Below the pieces are notes generated by a model. It did not search any database and was not told the origin of the DNA. It saw only the letters and a program-made list of their open reading frames with translations. DNA of 11,254 bases from JACQID01 sp035290885 (GTDB lineage: Archaea; Aenigmatarchaeota; Aenigmatarchaeia; GW2011-AR5), in the NCBI GenBank assembly GCA_035290885.1, contig DATDTL010000079.1:1-11254 (forward strand), written 5' to 3'. How positions within the stretch are numbered: the stretch's first letter is position 1; every line of letters begins with the position of its first letter. Positions 1-6,041 of the stretch are shown in pieces. Position numbers and translations under genes: made by a program.

Positions 1-992
1 GCCGGGCTCGCCGTTACTTCAAAGCAGTAAAGATGCAAAGGAGGTCCGCCACTCGAGCATTGATTTTCAATCACAAATGACCATCTTGCGCCATTTTCTG
101 TCGCAAAACCTGCCATTCCATTATCACTATTCAATGTTCCAGTCCAATCAACACATCTATAATCATTTTTTACGCCATAATTATCCGTTCCTGTCCATAT
201 ACCATTTGAACCTGTAAGGGCATTATTCCTTTCATCCTTAGCTATAGCAGCTGTTATCCTGCCATCACTTGTTATATCAGACTTTTTATTGATAACAATA
301 TCACCATTCATATTTTTGTAAACCGCATCTAAAATCCTATCTATAGCATTCGTAGATGAATCAGAAAGCCACGCCTTCCATATTCCGCCAAGGCTTGCAG
401 CGTTGGCCAGAGATTGGCACTCGGCATCGCCCCCGGCAAGCCCTCCAAGATTTCCGTGATAAGTAGCGGAAGTGACAAATACTCGCCTTGATGTAGCCGC
501 AACTGTAGTAGTTGTAGTAGTTGTAGTAGTACTTCTAGGTACGGTAGTAGTCGGAATAACGCGCGGCGGAGATGCGACTGTTGGCGGCCTCGCAATAGTA
601 ATCGGCACGTCAAGGCGAGGCTTCTCAACGCCGACATATAATATCGTCTTCTCGCTTGATTCCCCGCCTATCGTTACTTCATGAACGCCATAATCGATAT
701 CAAGCCCGTAACCGCAAATCTCATCGGGCTCCAACAACTCGCATCCCCTTGTTGCATCAACCGGCCCGTCTTCTGTAAAGAATAACGGTACATCAATGGC
801 CTCAGGACCGGTATTCTTCAGGTAAACCATGTTCTCGCTCGTGCTCACGACCTTGAAGCTTTCAGGGAGTTTATTATCGCTTTTAGTCGCCACGTCAGCT
901 ATTCCCGTATATGTGATGTAGGTCATCCCCGCTATGGCAAGCGTGATGACTGTAAGAAGCAGGATAGCGACTACAGGAGAAACGCCCTTCAT
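1..992 (-). CDS. Pilin-anchored surface protein with Thr linker and DUF1554-like domain (3' end cut by window edge)
   Basis: The reading frame stays open from the ATG at 992 to the left edge, giving 330 visible residues. Residues 1-6 (MKGVSP) followed by a hydrophobic helix to about residue 22 form an archaeal class III (pilin/archaellin) signal, with processing expected after Gly3. Residues about 35-130 are a beta-rich segment, 136-164 a Pro/Thr linker ending in a run of nine Thr, and 170 onward a DUF1554-like domain (GNLGG, KAWLSDS, IWTGTD, CVDW, LYCFE). Its cysteines 192, 280, 312 and 323 probably form two disulfides. An in-frame TAA lies just upstream of the ATG, fixing the start. The domain is found in bacterial (for example Leptospira) surface lipoproteins; its function is unknown to me. 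The role is probably display of an extracellular binding domain on a pilus-like or membrane anchor. The 240 nt at 61-300 are only about 36% GC, against about 57% in nearby coding sequence. It is paralogous to the protein at the right edge. Confidence 0.85.
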   Translation of the reverse strand, partial: MKGVSPVVAILLLTVITLAIAGMTYITYTGIADVATKSDNKLPESFKVVSTSENMVYLKNTGPEAIDVPLFFTEDGPVDATRGCELLEPDEICGYGLDIDYGVHEVTIGGESSEKTILYVGVEKPRLDVPITIARPPTVASPPRVIPTTTVPRSTTTTTTTTTVAATSRRVFVTSATYHGNLGGLAGGDAECQSLANAASLGGIWKAWLSDSSTNAIDRILDAVYKNMNGDIVINKKSDITSDGRITAAIAKDERNNALTGSNGIWTGTDNYGVKNDYRCVDWTGTLNSDNGMAGFATENGARWSFVIENQCSSGGPPLHLYCFEVTASP

Positions 993-1013
993 GCATATCC
1001 ATTACTCCTCCCT

Positions 1014-1024
1014 CTATTTATTTA
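1014..1024 (-). promoter_or_regulatory. TATA-like promoter of the pilin-DUF1554 gene
   Basis: On the minus strand this reads GTAAATAAATA, centred about 27 nt before the ATG at 992, which is the spacing expected for a leaderless archaeal transcript. A purine stretch GGGAGGAG (about 1004-1011) also lies between it and the ATG. It could act as a Shine-Dalgarno site if transcription instead starts from the TATA at 1050-1057, but its 12-nt spacing from the ATG is long. Confidence 0.4.
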
Positions 1025-1049
1025 CTTGGAACCCGCCTTTATGTAGAAA

Positions 1050-1057
1050 TTATAAAA
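1050..1057 (+). promoter_or_regulatory. TATA box of the aminotransferase gene
   Basis: TTATAAAA is centred 26-27 nt before the ATG at 1080, so transcription should begin at or next to the start codon (leaderless mRNA). No Shine-Dalgarno sequence is seen. The box is nearly symmetric and also reads as a TATA box on the minus strand, so it could serve the divergent pilin gene as well. Confidence 0.55.
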
Positions 1058-1079
1058 GCCGCCGGCAACAAGCATTAGC

Positions 1080-2222
1080 ATGCACATATCCGAGAGAGAA
1101 AGCGAACTGCCCGAAACCATGATAGGCAGGCTGATAAGAATCTCGGCCGAGGACAAGTCGGTGATATCCCTCGGGGCGGGCGAGCCGGATTTCCCCGCGC
1201 CTCCTGCGATCGTCGCGTACACGAAGAAGATAGCAGGCGACTGCAGCCATTATTCCCCTCCCGAAGGCCGCCGTGACCTGCGGGAGGCGATAGCGAAAAA
1301 AGCGCGAAAGGAGAACGGGATAATATGCTCCCCGGAAAATATTATAGTGACAAGCGGCAGCCAAGAAGCCCTGCTTCTTGCAGCGGCCTCGGCACTTGAC
1401 GTTTCCGAGCAGGTTATAATACCGAGCCCTTCTTTCCTCGGCTATATTCCCATGTTTGAGCTTCTCAACGTGTCCCCGGTCTGCACATCTCTTGACGATA
1501 ATTTTGAGCCTGATATTGACGGCATAAAAAAGAAAATCACGTCCAAGACAGAAGCCATACTGATAAACACGCCATCCAACCCTACCGGCACCGTCTATTC
1601 CCGCAAGACGCTTGAAGAGATAGCCGCGATAGCCGTTGAGCACGGCCTGTACGTCTTCAGCGACGAGGCGTACGAAAAGATAATATACGAGGGCAGGCAC
1701 GTTTCGATTGCATCCCTCAATGGCATGGAGAAATACGTTGCCACGTTTCAGACGTTCTCCAAGAGCTTTGCCATGTGCGGCTACAGGCTCGGATACGTCA
1801 TAGCGCCGCCCGCACTCGCCGTTGCGATGAAGAAAGTGCACATATACTCCACCATATCCGCGCCCACAATATCGCAGATGCTCGGCGTCAAAGCCCTGTC
1901 GCAGTCGGCGTACACGAGAAAGATGGTCAAAGAATACGACAGGAGGAGGAGATTTATTGTGGCAAGGCTCAACGAAATGGGCCTTCCCACGAAGATGCCA
2001 AACGGCGCATTCTACACCTTCTCCGATATAACGCCCTTCTCCAAATATAGCAGGAAGTTCGCAATGGAATTACTGAAGAAAAAGAAAGTCGCAGTAGTGC
2101 CGGGCATAGAGTTCGGCCCGGGCGGCGAAGGCTACATACGATGCTCCTACGCCACTGCATACGAAAAGATAGAAAAGGCGATGGACAGGATGGAAGATTT
2201 TTTGAAGAAGCGTAAAATCTAA
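1080..2222 (+). CDS. Class I PLP-dependent aminotransferase (aspartate aminotransferase-like)
   Basis: This 380-residue protein has the usual length of fold-type I aminotransferases in the archaeal AspC-like group, which are cytosolic enzymes that move an amino group between an amino acid and a 2-oxo acid using pyridoxal phosphate. Visible landmarks are LGAGEPDF (31-38), the NPTG loop (167-170), Asp195 and Tyr198 in SDEAY, the Schiff-base Lys228 in TFSKSF, the phosphate-binding Arg236 in GYRLGY, and the substrate-carboxylate Arg354 in YIRCSYA. All the catalytic residues are present, so it should be active. The start is supported by a TATA box 26 nt upstream and by family alignment just ahead of the GEPDF motif. 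It stands alone, divergent from the pilin gene. The substrate cannot be read from the sequence; aspartate, alanine or aromatic amino acids are all possible. Confidence 0.93.
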   Translation: MHISERESELPETMIGRLIRISAEDKSVISLGAGEPDFPAPPAIVAYTKKIAGDCSHYSPPEGRRDLREAIAKKARKENGIICSPENIIVTSGSQEALLLAAASALDVSEQVIIPSPSFLGYIPMFELLNVSPVCTSLDDNFEPDIDGIKKKITSKTEAILINTPSNPTGTVYSRKTLEEIAAIAVEHGLYVFSDEAYEKIIYEGRHVSIASLNGMEKYVATFQTFSKSFAMCGYRLGYVIAPPALAVAMKKVHIYSTISAPTISQMLGVKALSQSAYTRKMVKEYDRRRRFIVARLNEMGLPTKMPNGAFYTFSDITPFSKYSRKFAMELLKKKKVAVVPGIEFGPGGEGYIRCSYATAYEKIEKAMDRMEDFLKKRKI

Positions 2223-2224
2223 TA

Positions 2225-2266
2225 GTAAATAACAGTTATTTTGGAACATTCTATAGTGTTATTTAC
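2225..2266. repeat. 10-bp inverted repeat between aminotransferase and lpl operon
   Basis: GTAAATAACA (2225-2234) and TGTTATTTAC (2257-2266) are perfect reverse complements separated by 22 nt. The left arm begins 3 nt after the aminotransferase stop codon. It could be a hairpin at the end of that transcript or a regulator-binding pair upstream of the lpl promoter. GTAAATAACAG recurs at 5725-5735, upstream of the reductase gene. Confidence 0.5.
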
Positions 2267-2317
2267 ATATAATAAATTGGAGCTAAAAGTTTCATTGTTA
2301 TTGCAATTTACTATAAC

Positions 2318-2327
2318 AATATATATC
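2318..2327 (+). promoter_or_regulatory. TATA box of the lipoate ligase operon
   Basis: AATATATATC is centred about 25 nt before the ATG at 2347. No Shine-Dalgarno motif lies between them, so the operon's first cistron is probably translated from a leaderless mRNA. Confidence 0.55.
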
Positions 2328-2346
2328 ATCACGCGGAAATACTTTC

Positions 2347-3249
2347 ATGTTTGACTACGAATACTGGGGCAACGCAACGTTCCCGGGCGCTGTCAACATG
2401 GCGCTTGAGGAGTTCATGCTCAGGCGCGCTGCCGGGACAGGCAAGGCCATAGCCCGCTTCTACAGCTTCCCACATGACACTATCGTTCTTGGTTACGCCC
2501 AAGCAACGGATGCGCTGAAGGCCCGAAGCGTGAACGTCGTGCGCCGCGCCACAGGCGGCTCGCACGTGCAGACAGGGCCGAACGTGCTGGCTTATTCATT
2601 CACCGCGCCAAGGCACGGCTTCACGGGCATTGATGACCTGAGAAAGCACTATGCAGGCTGCATAGAAAGGGCGTTCACAGGGCTGGGAATAGAAAACGCC
2701 AAGGCCGATAACAAGGCCTCGTCTGTTAATATCAACGGCAAGCTGGCCGCGGCTCACGCCACGATATGGGGCGTGGATAGCGGGCTTATTCACGGCTTGA
2801 TAGCCATAGACCCCTACGACATGGAAAAACTCGCAGAAAGGCTGGCTCTTGGCACCCGTGTCATAAACGGGAAAGTTTACTCTGAATATGATGCAATAAG
2901 GAACATGCCGACTATGTCGTCGCTTCTGCCCGAACTGGCAAAATCGGCAACCCAAAGAACAGAAGCCCTCAAAGCCATAATTGGCAACGCTATCCTTAGG
3001 GAAGCCACAAACGGAAAGCACAAGAACAAGGCCGTGGACGACAATATCATAGCAGCGGCTTATCCATTGCTGGAAAAAAGATACGGAGCCGTGCCGTGGA
3101 CCAACGAAAGGGCGCCGGCCTTCACTGAAGAAGAGATAGAAGAAATACCAGGCGAAGAGCTGAACGGCCCCCTGAAAAAGGGACTTGGATACTGCATGTA
3201 TCTACAGGTGCAAGACCGCGATTTTAAGATAATGGCAGGGGAAGATTGA
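2347..3249 (+). CDS. Divergent LplA-like catalytic domain protein (biotin/lipoate ligase fold)
   Basis: This 300-residue protein has the fold of the biotin/lipoate A/B ligase family. Signs are the N-terminal NMALEEFML (17-25), RFYSF and the IVLGYAQ strand (46-52), the RR-x-x-GG loop (66-71), and NGKLAAAHA with the candidate catalytic Lys132. LplA activates lipoate with ATP and transfers it to a lysine of GcvH or of 2-oxoacid dehydrogenase E2. The substrate loop is odd: it keeps the 20-residue spacing of LplA, but the usual His-Asp becomes Thr-Gly (residues 76-77), the third Gly becomes Ser72, and the usual Asn becomes Val80. Residues 236-255 (AAAYPLLEKRYGAVPW) match the end of the Thermoplasma LplA N-subunit. 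A tail of about 45 residues follows that may be a vestige of the C-domain. The gene is first in an operon, 3 nt before the stand-alone C-domain gene. It may be a ligase of altered specificity or a partner subunit. Confidence 0.8.
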   Translation: MFDYEYWGNATFPGAVNMALEEFMLRRAAGTGKAIARFYSFPHDTIVLGYAQATDALKARSVNVVRRATGGSHVQTGPNVLAYSFTAPRHGFTGIDDLRKHYAGCIERAFTGLGIENAKADNKASSVNINGKLAAAHATIWGVDSGLIHGLIAIDPYDMEKLAERLALGTRVINGKVYSEYDAIRNMPTMSSLLPELAKSATQRTEALKAIIGNAILREATNGKHKNKAVDDNIIAAAYPLLEKRYGAVPWTNERAPAFTEEEIEEIPGEELNGPLKKGLGYCMYLQVQDRDFKIMAGED

Positions 3250-3252
3250 CGC

Positions 3253-3552
3253 ATGGCCGAAAGGAAGATGGTGACAAAAGCCGGAAAGGGCTTGAAGGCA
3301 GTCGTTTCGTTGGTTCGTGATCGCGTGAAAGCCGTGTCGTTCTCCGGCGACTTCTATCTTTATCCGGAAGAAAGCATGCGCGAACTGGAAAAATCGCTCG
3401 AAGGAATAAGAGCGACCGAAACGGAGTACGAGATTTCAACCCGCCTTATGATCGCTGCAAGAAAAGCCGGCACCGAGATGGCAGGCGTCACCACGCATGA
3501 AATGGCAAGGGCGGTCGCAAAGGCCATCGCTGAGGAAAGGGGATCTGCTTGA
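3253..3552 (+). CDS. lplB: Stand-alone lipoate-protein ligase C-terminal domain subunit
   Basis: This 99-residue protein matches the lipoate ligase C-terminal accessory domain. GLKAVVSLVRDRVKAVSFSG (13-32) is followed by DFYLYPEE (33-40), the hallmark, then an amphipathic helix ending near residue 52. In Thermoplasma acidophilum this domain is a separate polypeptide that LplA requires for lipoate activation, and that arrangement is reproduced here. It begins 3 nt after the stop of the first lplA-like gene, with an AGGGGAAG ribosome-binding site at about 3237-3244, and its TGA overlaps the TTG start of the next gene. The subunits are therefore probably made in step. It lies between two catalytic-domain genes, so which one it serves, or whether it serves both, is open. 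The name follows Thermoplasma usage. Confidence 0.85.
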   Translation: MAERKMVTKAGKGLKAVVSLVRDRVKAVSFSGDFYLYPEESMRELEKSLEGIRATETEYEISTRLMIAARKAGTEMAGVTTHEMARAVAKAIAEERGSA

Positions 3553-4262
3553 AGTGGCGCATTATACATAGGGAGCTTCACACCGGTCCCATGAACATGG
3601 GAATAGACGAGGCGCTCGCCGAGATGGCCGCTGCCGAGAAGAGCCCGCCCACGATACGATTCTACAGCTGGAACCCGCCCGGCATTTCCGTAGGCCGCTT
3701 CCAAAGGCTGCGCGAAGCCGTGAAAACGGAAAAATGCAGCCGGATGGGCATAGATTATCTCAGAAGGATGTCCGGAGGGGGCACGGCTTGCCATAGCTCT
3801 GAGATCGCCTATAGCATAACGGCGCCGGGATACGTATTTCCAAGATACGCCGACGACGCCTTCATGCTGGTTTGCACTCAAGTGGCATCCGCTCTCGCTT
3901 CGCTCGGCATAAAGGCCGAATACAGGCCGCTTGACGAAATAATGGCAGGCGGCAAAAAAATAGGGTGGAGCGCATTCACTTTCCGGAACGGCGCCGTCAT
4001 ATTTCAGGGCTCGGTATTCTACGGATTTGACTTCGCCTCCATGGCTGCCGCAACAGGCACCAGCCCCGCCAAGCTGAAAGAGGCAGTAACGTGCGTAAAA
4101 GACTTTTCGCGCGCCACTGAAAACGACCTTGAAATTGCGCTCGAAAAGTGCTTCACAAAAGGAAAGGAATGGAAAAGAGGCGTGCTCGCAAAGGAAGAAC
4201 TGGAAAGAGCGGAGGAACTGTCTGAAAGATACTCCGGAAGGGAATGGAATTTTTCTATCTGA
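3549..4262 (+). CDS. lplA: Lipoate-protein ligase A, N-terminal catalytic subunit
   Basis: This 237-residue protein closely follows the Thermoplasma bipartite LplA. It has GPMNMGIDEAL (13-23), RFYSW, the RRMSGGGTACH loop (72-82) with three glycines and His82, DEIMAGGKKIG (129-139) containing the catalytic Lys pair 136/137, a TCVKDF segment (181-186), and a C-terminal ERYSGREWNFSI that lines up with the end of the Thermoplasma protein. It should adenylate lipoate and transfer it to a carrier-protein lysine with help from the adjacent C-domain subunit. The start is TTG at 3549, overlapping the preceding TGA (TTGA), with an AAGGGGAT-like ribosome-binding site just upstream. The next in-frame ATG falls inside the conserved N-terminus, so TTG is preferred. 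The loop is 19 residues, like the octanoyltransferase LipM, but I see no cysteine at the LipM active-site position before the lysine. A ligase is therefore more likely. Confidence 0.88.
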   Translation: MKWRIIHRELHTGPMNMGIDEALAEMAAAEKSPPTIRFYSWNPPGISVGRFQRLREAVKTEKCSRMGIDYLRRMSGGGTACHSSEIAYSITAPGYVFPRYADDAFMLVCTQVASALASLGIKAEYRPLDEIMAGGKKIGWSAFTFRNGAVIFQGSVFYGFDFASMAAATGTSPAKLKEAVTCVKDFSRATENDLEIALEKCFTKGKEWKRGVLAKEELERAEELSERYSGREWNFSI

Positions 4263-4364
4263 CAGGCTTTGCGCAAAAATCCTGATTATTTACACGTGTT
4301 CCGGGAGGCCACTGATGTGTCGGCTGTTTTCGCCGGCTTAAGCGGGTGGCTTTCGATGTGCAGG

Positions 4365-4402
4365 TTGTACAATATTATTTGTACAATATTATTATTGTGC
4401 AA
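4365..4402. repeat. Three TTGTACAA-type palindromes in the spacer 4263-4418
   Basis: TTGTACAA occurs at 4365-4372 and again at 4379-4386 (14-nt period, each followed by TATTATT), and a variant TTGTGCAA lies at 4395-4402. The first two can fold into an 8-bp hairpin with a TATTAT loop. The cluster sits between the converging lpl operon and pilin gene, so it may end both transcripts. It could also be a protein-binding array. The rest of this 156-nt spacer shows nothing I can name. Confidence 0.5.
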
Positions 4403-4418
4403 AGCGTCTCTGGGCACA

Positions 4419-4877
4419 CTATGTGCAGGTGGGCGCACTGGTGAATCTGTCTGTTATCCCGCCGCAGCCCGTGGTCACCCTCAATTCCGAGAACGAGCCC
4501 GGGCAGGACGCAAGATTGACGTTCGTGAACCTGAGCGTTTCCACGTCACCCCTGTCAAATGCCGTTATCGGCGTTGATGAAGACGTGAAGTTGCTCCCTG
4601 TGCTGTTGAACAGCTGCGCTCCCTGAATCACAAGCCCGTCTGTCAGCCCGCTGTTCCTCACGGAAACGGCAGCCGTCGCGCCGGAAGTTCCGGTCACATA
4701 CACCTTTTCTATGCTGATAGAGGCGCCGGAGCATTGCATGCCAGTGTCCGTCTTGTTCGTAGTGGACGACTGCACGCTCCTTACGGTCGACGTGAACCAT
4801 CCGGATGTAAGCGTGCCTACGACAACAACTATCGCTATCAGCATTATGGAAGCAAGCAGCGGCGAAACGCCTTTCAT
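4419..4877 (-). CDS. Type IV pilin-like protein
   Basis: This 152-residue protein begins MKGVSPLLASIML and continues as a hydrophobic helix to about residue 23, the archaeal class III signal/pilin N-terminus, with processing expected after Gly3. The rest is Ser/Thr-rich and beta-like, with a VSVRNSGL segment (71-78), cysteines 49, 125, 138 and 151 that could pair as disulfides, and three N-glycosylation sequons (Asn41, Asn91, Asn97). It is probably assembled by a prepilin peptidase and pilus ATPase encoded elsewhere. I chose ATG 4877 over an in-frame TTG at 4898 because the TATA box lies exactly 25 nt upstream of the ATG and because the longer form would put eight residues ahead of the processing site. 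Its N-terminus is nearly identical to that of the left-edge protein. Confidence 0.82.
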   Translation of the reverse strand: MKGVSPLLASIMLIAIVVVVGTLTSGWFTSTVRSVQSSTTNKTDTGMQCSGASISIEKVYVTGTSGATAAVSVRNSGLTDGLVIQGAQLFNSTGSNFTSSSTPITAFDRGDVETLRFTNVNLASCPGSFSELRVTTGCGGITDRFTSAPTCT

Positions 4878-4896
4878 GGATTTAGATGCCGACAGC

Positions 4897-4907
4897 AATA
4901 TATATAA
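4897..4907 (-). promoter_or_regulatory. TATA box of the pilin gene
   Basis: The minus strand reads TTATATATATT, centred 25 nt before the ATG at 4877. This is the cleanest TATA box in the window and implies a leaderless transcript. It decides the start against the upstream TTG at 4898, which would lie outside the mRNA. Confidence 0.65.
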
Positions 4908-4997
4908 CTTGCGCAGATCGGTATGATACTGTTATAGTTTTTGAAGAAAACAATCTATGGCGTGATTCGCGCTATACCCAAACAACTTAACGGTACC

Positions 4998-5681
4998 TCA
5001 ATATCCCTCGAAATCCTCTGCCATGACAGAATCTTCCTTTATCCCAGCTTCCAAGAGCGCCTTCCGCACCGCTTCAACCATTGCCGGCGGGCCGCATATG
5101 TAATAGAGGGCGCCCGACGAAGCATATTTCGATATCATCTTTGCGTCTATCCTGCCGCGCTCGCCTTTCCAGCCGGGCGCATCGCCGGTGATGGTGTTCA
5201 CCAAACGGAAGTTCCTGTTCTCCTTTGCCATTGCATCAAGGTCCTTGCGATAAGCGATGCCCTCGGGGACCCTGTTGGAATAGAGAAGCGTTATTTTCAT
5301 CCCAAGCTTTCTGTCAGCCGCGTATTTAATCATGCTTCTGAGAGGCGTTATCCCTATGCCCCCGGAAAGCATGACCGCGTCCCTTTTCTCGTCCAGAACA
5401 AAGCGCCCGGACGGGCCTTTTATCTCCATCTTGCCGCCTTTCTTCAGCGCGGCAAACGCCTGCTTGAATCCGGTTTCAGATATTTTTGTAGTGAACATCA
5501 GAAAATTTTCCGTCGGCGAAGAGGCGATGGAAAGCGTCCTGATTCCTCCCCTCCCGTCTTGGCACGGCAGCCTTACGGCCGCGAACTGCCCGGGCATGAA
5601 ATCAAATCCGCGGGACGCCTTTATGGTGCGCATCCCTTCAGCTTCGTCCCACGCATCCAGAACTTCCGCGGAATATTGCAT
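4998..5681 (-). CDS. FAD/NAD(P)-binding oxidoreductase of the ferredoxin reductase (FNR) superfamily
   Basis: This 227-residue protein has the two-domain FNR layout. The FAD-binding barrel is about residues 1-97, with RTLSIASSP (48-56) as the R-x-(Y/L)-S flavin motif and GPSGRF (89-94) after it. The NAD(P)-binding domain is about 100-227, with GGIGITPLRSM (107-117) and YYICGPPAMVEAV (193-205), and the chain ends with an acidic-aromatic EDFEGY. Such proteins pass hydride-derived electrons between NAD(P)H and a ferredoxin or a partner enzyme. I see no cysteine cluster for the [2Fe-2S] centre that dihydroorotate dehydrogenase electron-transfer subunits carry at the C-terminus, and no fused ferredoxin domain, so a separate electron carrier is expected. 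It is monocistronic, with its promoter about 30 nt upstream. Its partner and direction cannot be told from context. Confidence 0.88.
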   Translation of the reverse strand: MQYSAEVLDAWDEAEGMRTIKASRGFDFMPGQFAAVRLPCQDGRGGIRTLSIASSPTENFLMFTTKISETGFKQAFAALKKGGKMEIKGPSGRFVLDEKRDAVMLSGGIGITPLRSMIKYAADRKLGMKITLLYSNRVPEGIAYRKDLDAMAKENRNFRLVNTITGDAPGWKGERGRIDAKMISKYASSGALYYICGPPAMVEAVRKALLEAGIKEDSVMAEDFEGY

Positions 5682-5707
5682 ATATGATTAATGAAGATGC
5701 CGGCTTA

Positions 5708-5715
5708 AATTTATA
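5708..5715 (-). promoter_or_regulatory. TATA box of the FNR-like reductase gene
   Basis: The minus strand reads TATAAATT, centred about 30 nt before the ATG at 5681, which predicts a transcript with a leader of only a few nucleotides. The shared motif CTGTTATTTAC lies 10 nt further upstream (5725-5735). Confidence 0.5.
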
Positions 5716-5776
5716 GGGCTCTCTGTAAATAACAGGGAACACCACAGGGAAAGTATTGTGCTTTCACAGTACACTC

Positions 5777-5803
5777 AGTAAACTACTGCACTAAAAATGA
5801 TGA
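5777..5803 (+). repeat. Dispersed box, copy 1
   Basis: AGTAAACTACTGC is followed after 6 nt by AATGATGA. The same two blocks with the same 6-nt gap occur at 8088-8114. A further shared block, CGCCAAAAAG, lies downstream of both copies (5837-5846 and 8153-8162). Confidence 0.5.
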
Positions 5804-6016
5804 AAGGGTGACAGACTTTGTGAAAACAGGAGAAAGCGCCAAAAAGTATCCGTGATTTTGACCGCTATGCTCCTTTGGGTTTCCTTTTCGTCGTAAGCGC
5901 GGTTCAAGCATGACAGTGGTAAAGCATCCCGCAACTTCAGTGGCGGGCGTTACGGGCTGGAGAATTCTATGAATTTTGGCGGGCATGTTTGCTCCATGCG
6001 TTCTTCCTTTCTCTGC

Positions 6017-6024
6017 TTTATAAC
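6017..6024 (+). promoter_or_regulatory. TATA-like box ahead of hairpin cluster
   Basis: TTTATAAC is centred about 25 nt before 6045, the base of the first of three hairpins. No coding start with a sensible protein follows, so if it is used it would drive a noncoding RNA. Confidence 0.35.
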
Positions 6025-6041
6025 ATTCTCTTGCGATTAGA

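Noticed and set aside
1050..1841. 263-codon minus-strand open frame
   Set aside because: It is the antisense shadow of the aminotransferase; no recognisable motif.
3549..4262. Octanoyltransferase (LipM) identity for the second LplA-like gene
   Set aside because: The loop length fits LipM, but the active-site cysteine expected before the lysine is absent (Pro-Leu-Asp there), and the C-terminus matches the Thermoplasma ligase.
4941..5687. 248-codon plus-strand open frame
   Set aside because: It lies opposite the FNR-like reductase, whose flavin and nucleotide motifs are unmistakable, and its own product is rich in Arg/His with no family pattern.
5796..5830. C/D box guide RNA suggested by ATGATGA
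   Set aside because: The C-box-like sequence is present in both copies of the element, but no CTGA D box lies at a suitable distance in either.
5900..5910. tRNA T-arm suggested by GGTTCAAG (and GGGTTCTAAA at 6101)
   Set aside because: Neither has a proper 5-bp stem around a 7-nt loop, and no acceptor or anticodon stem can be built.
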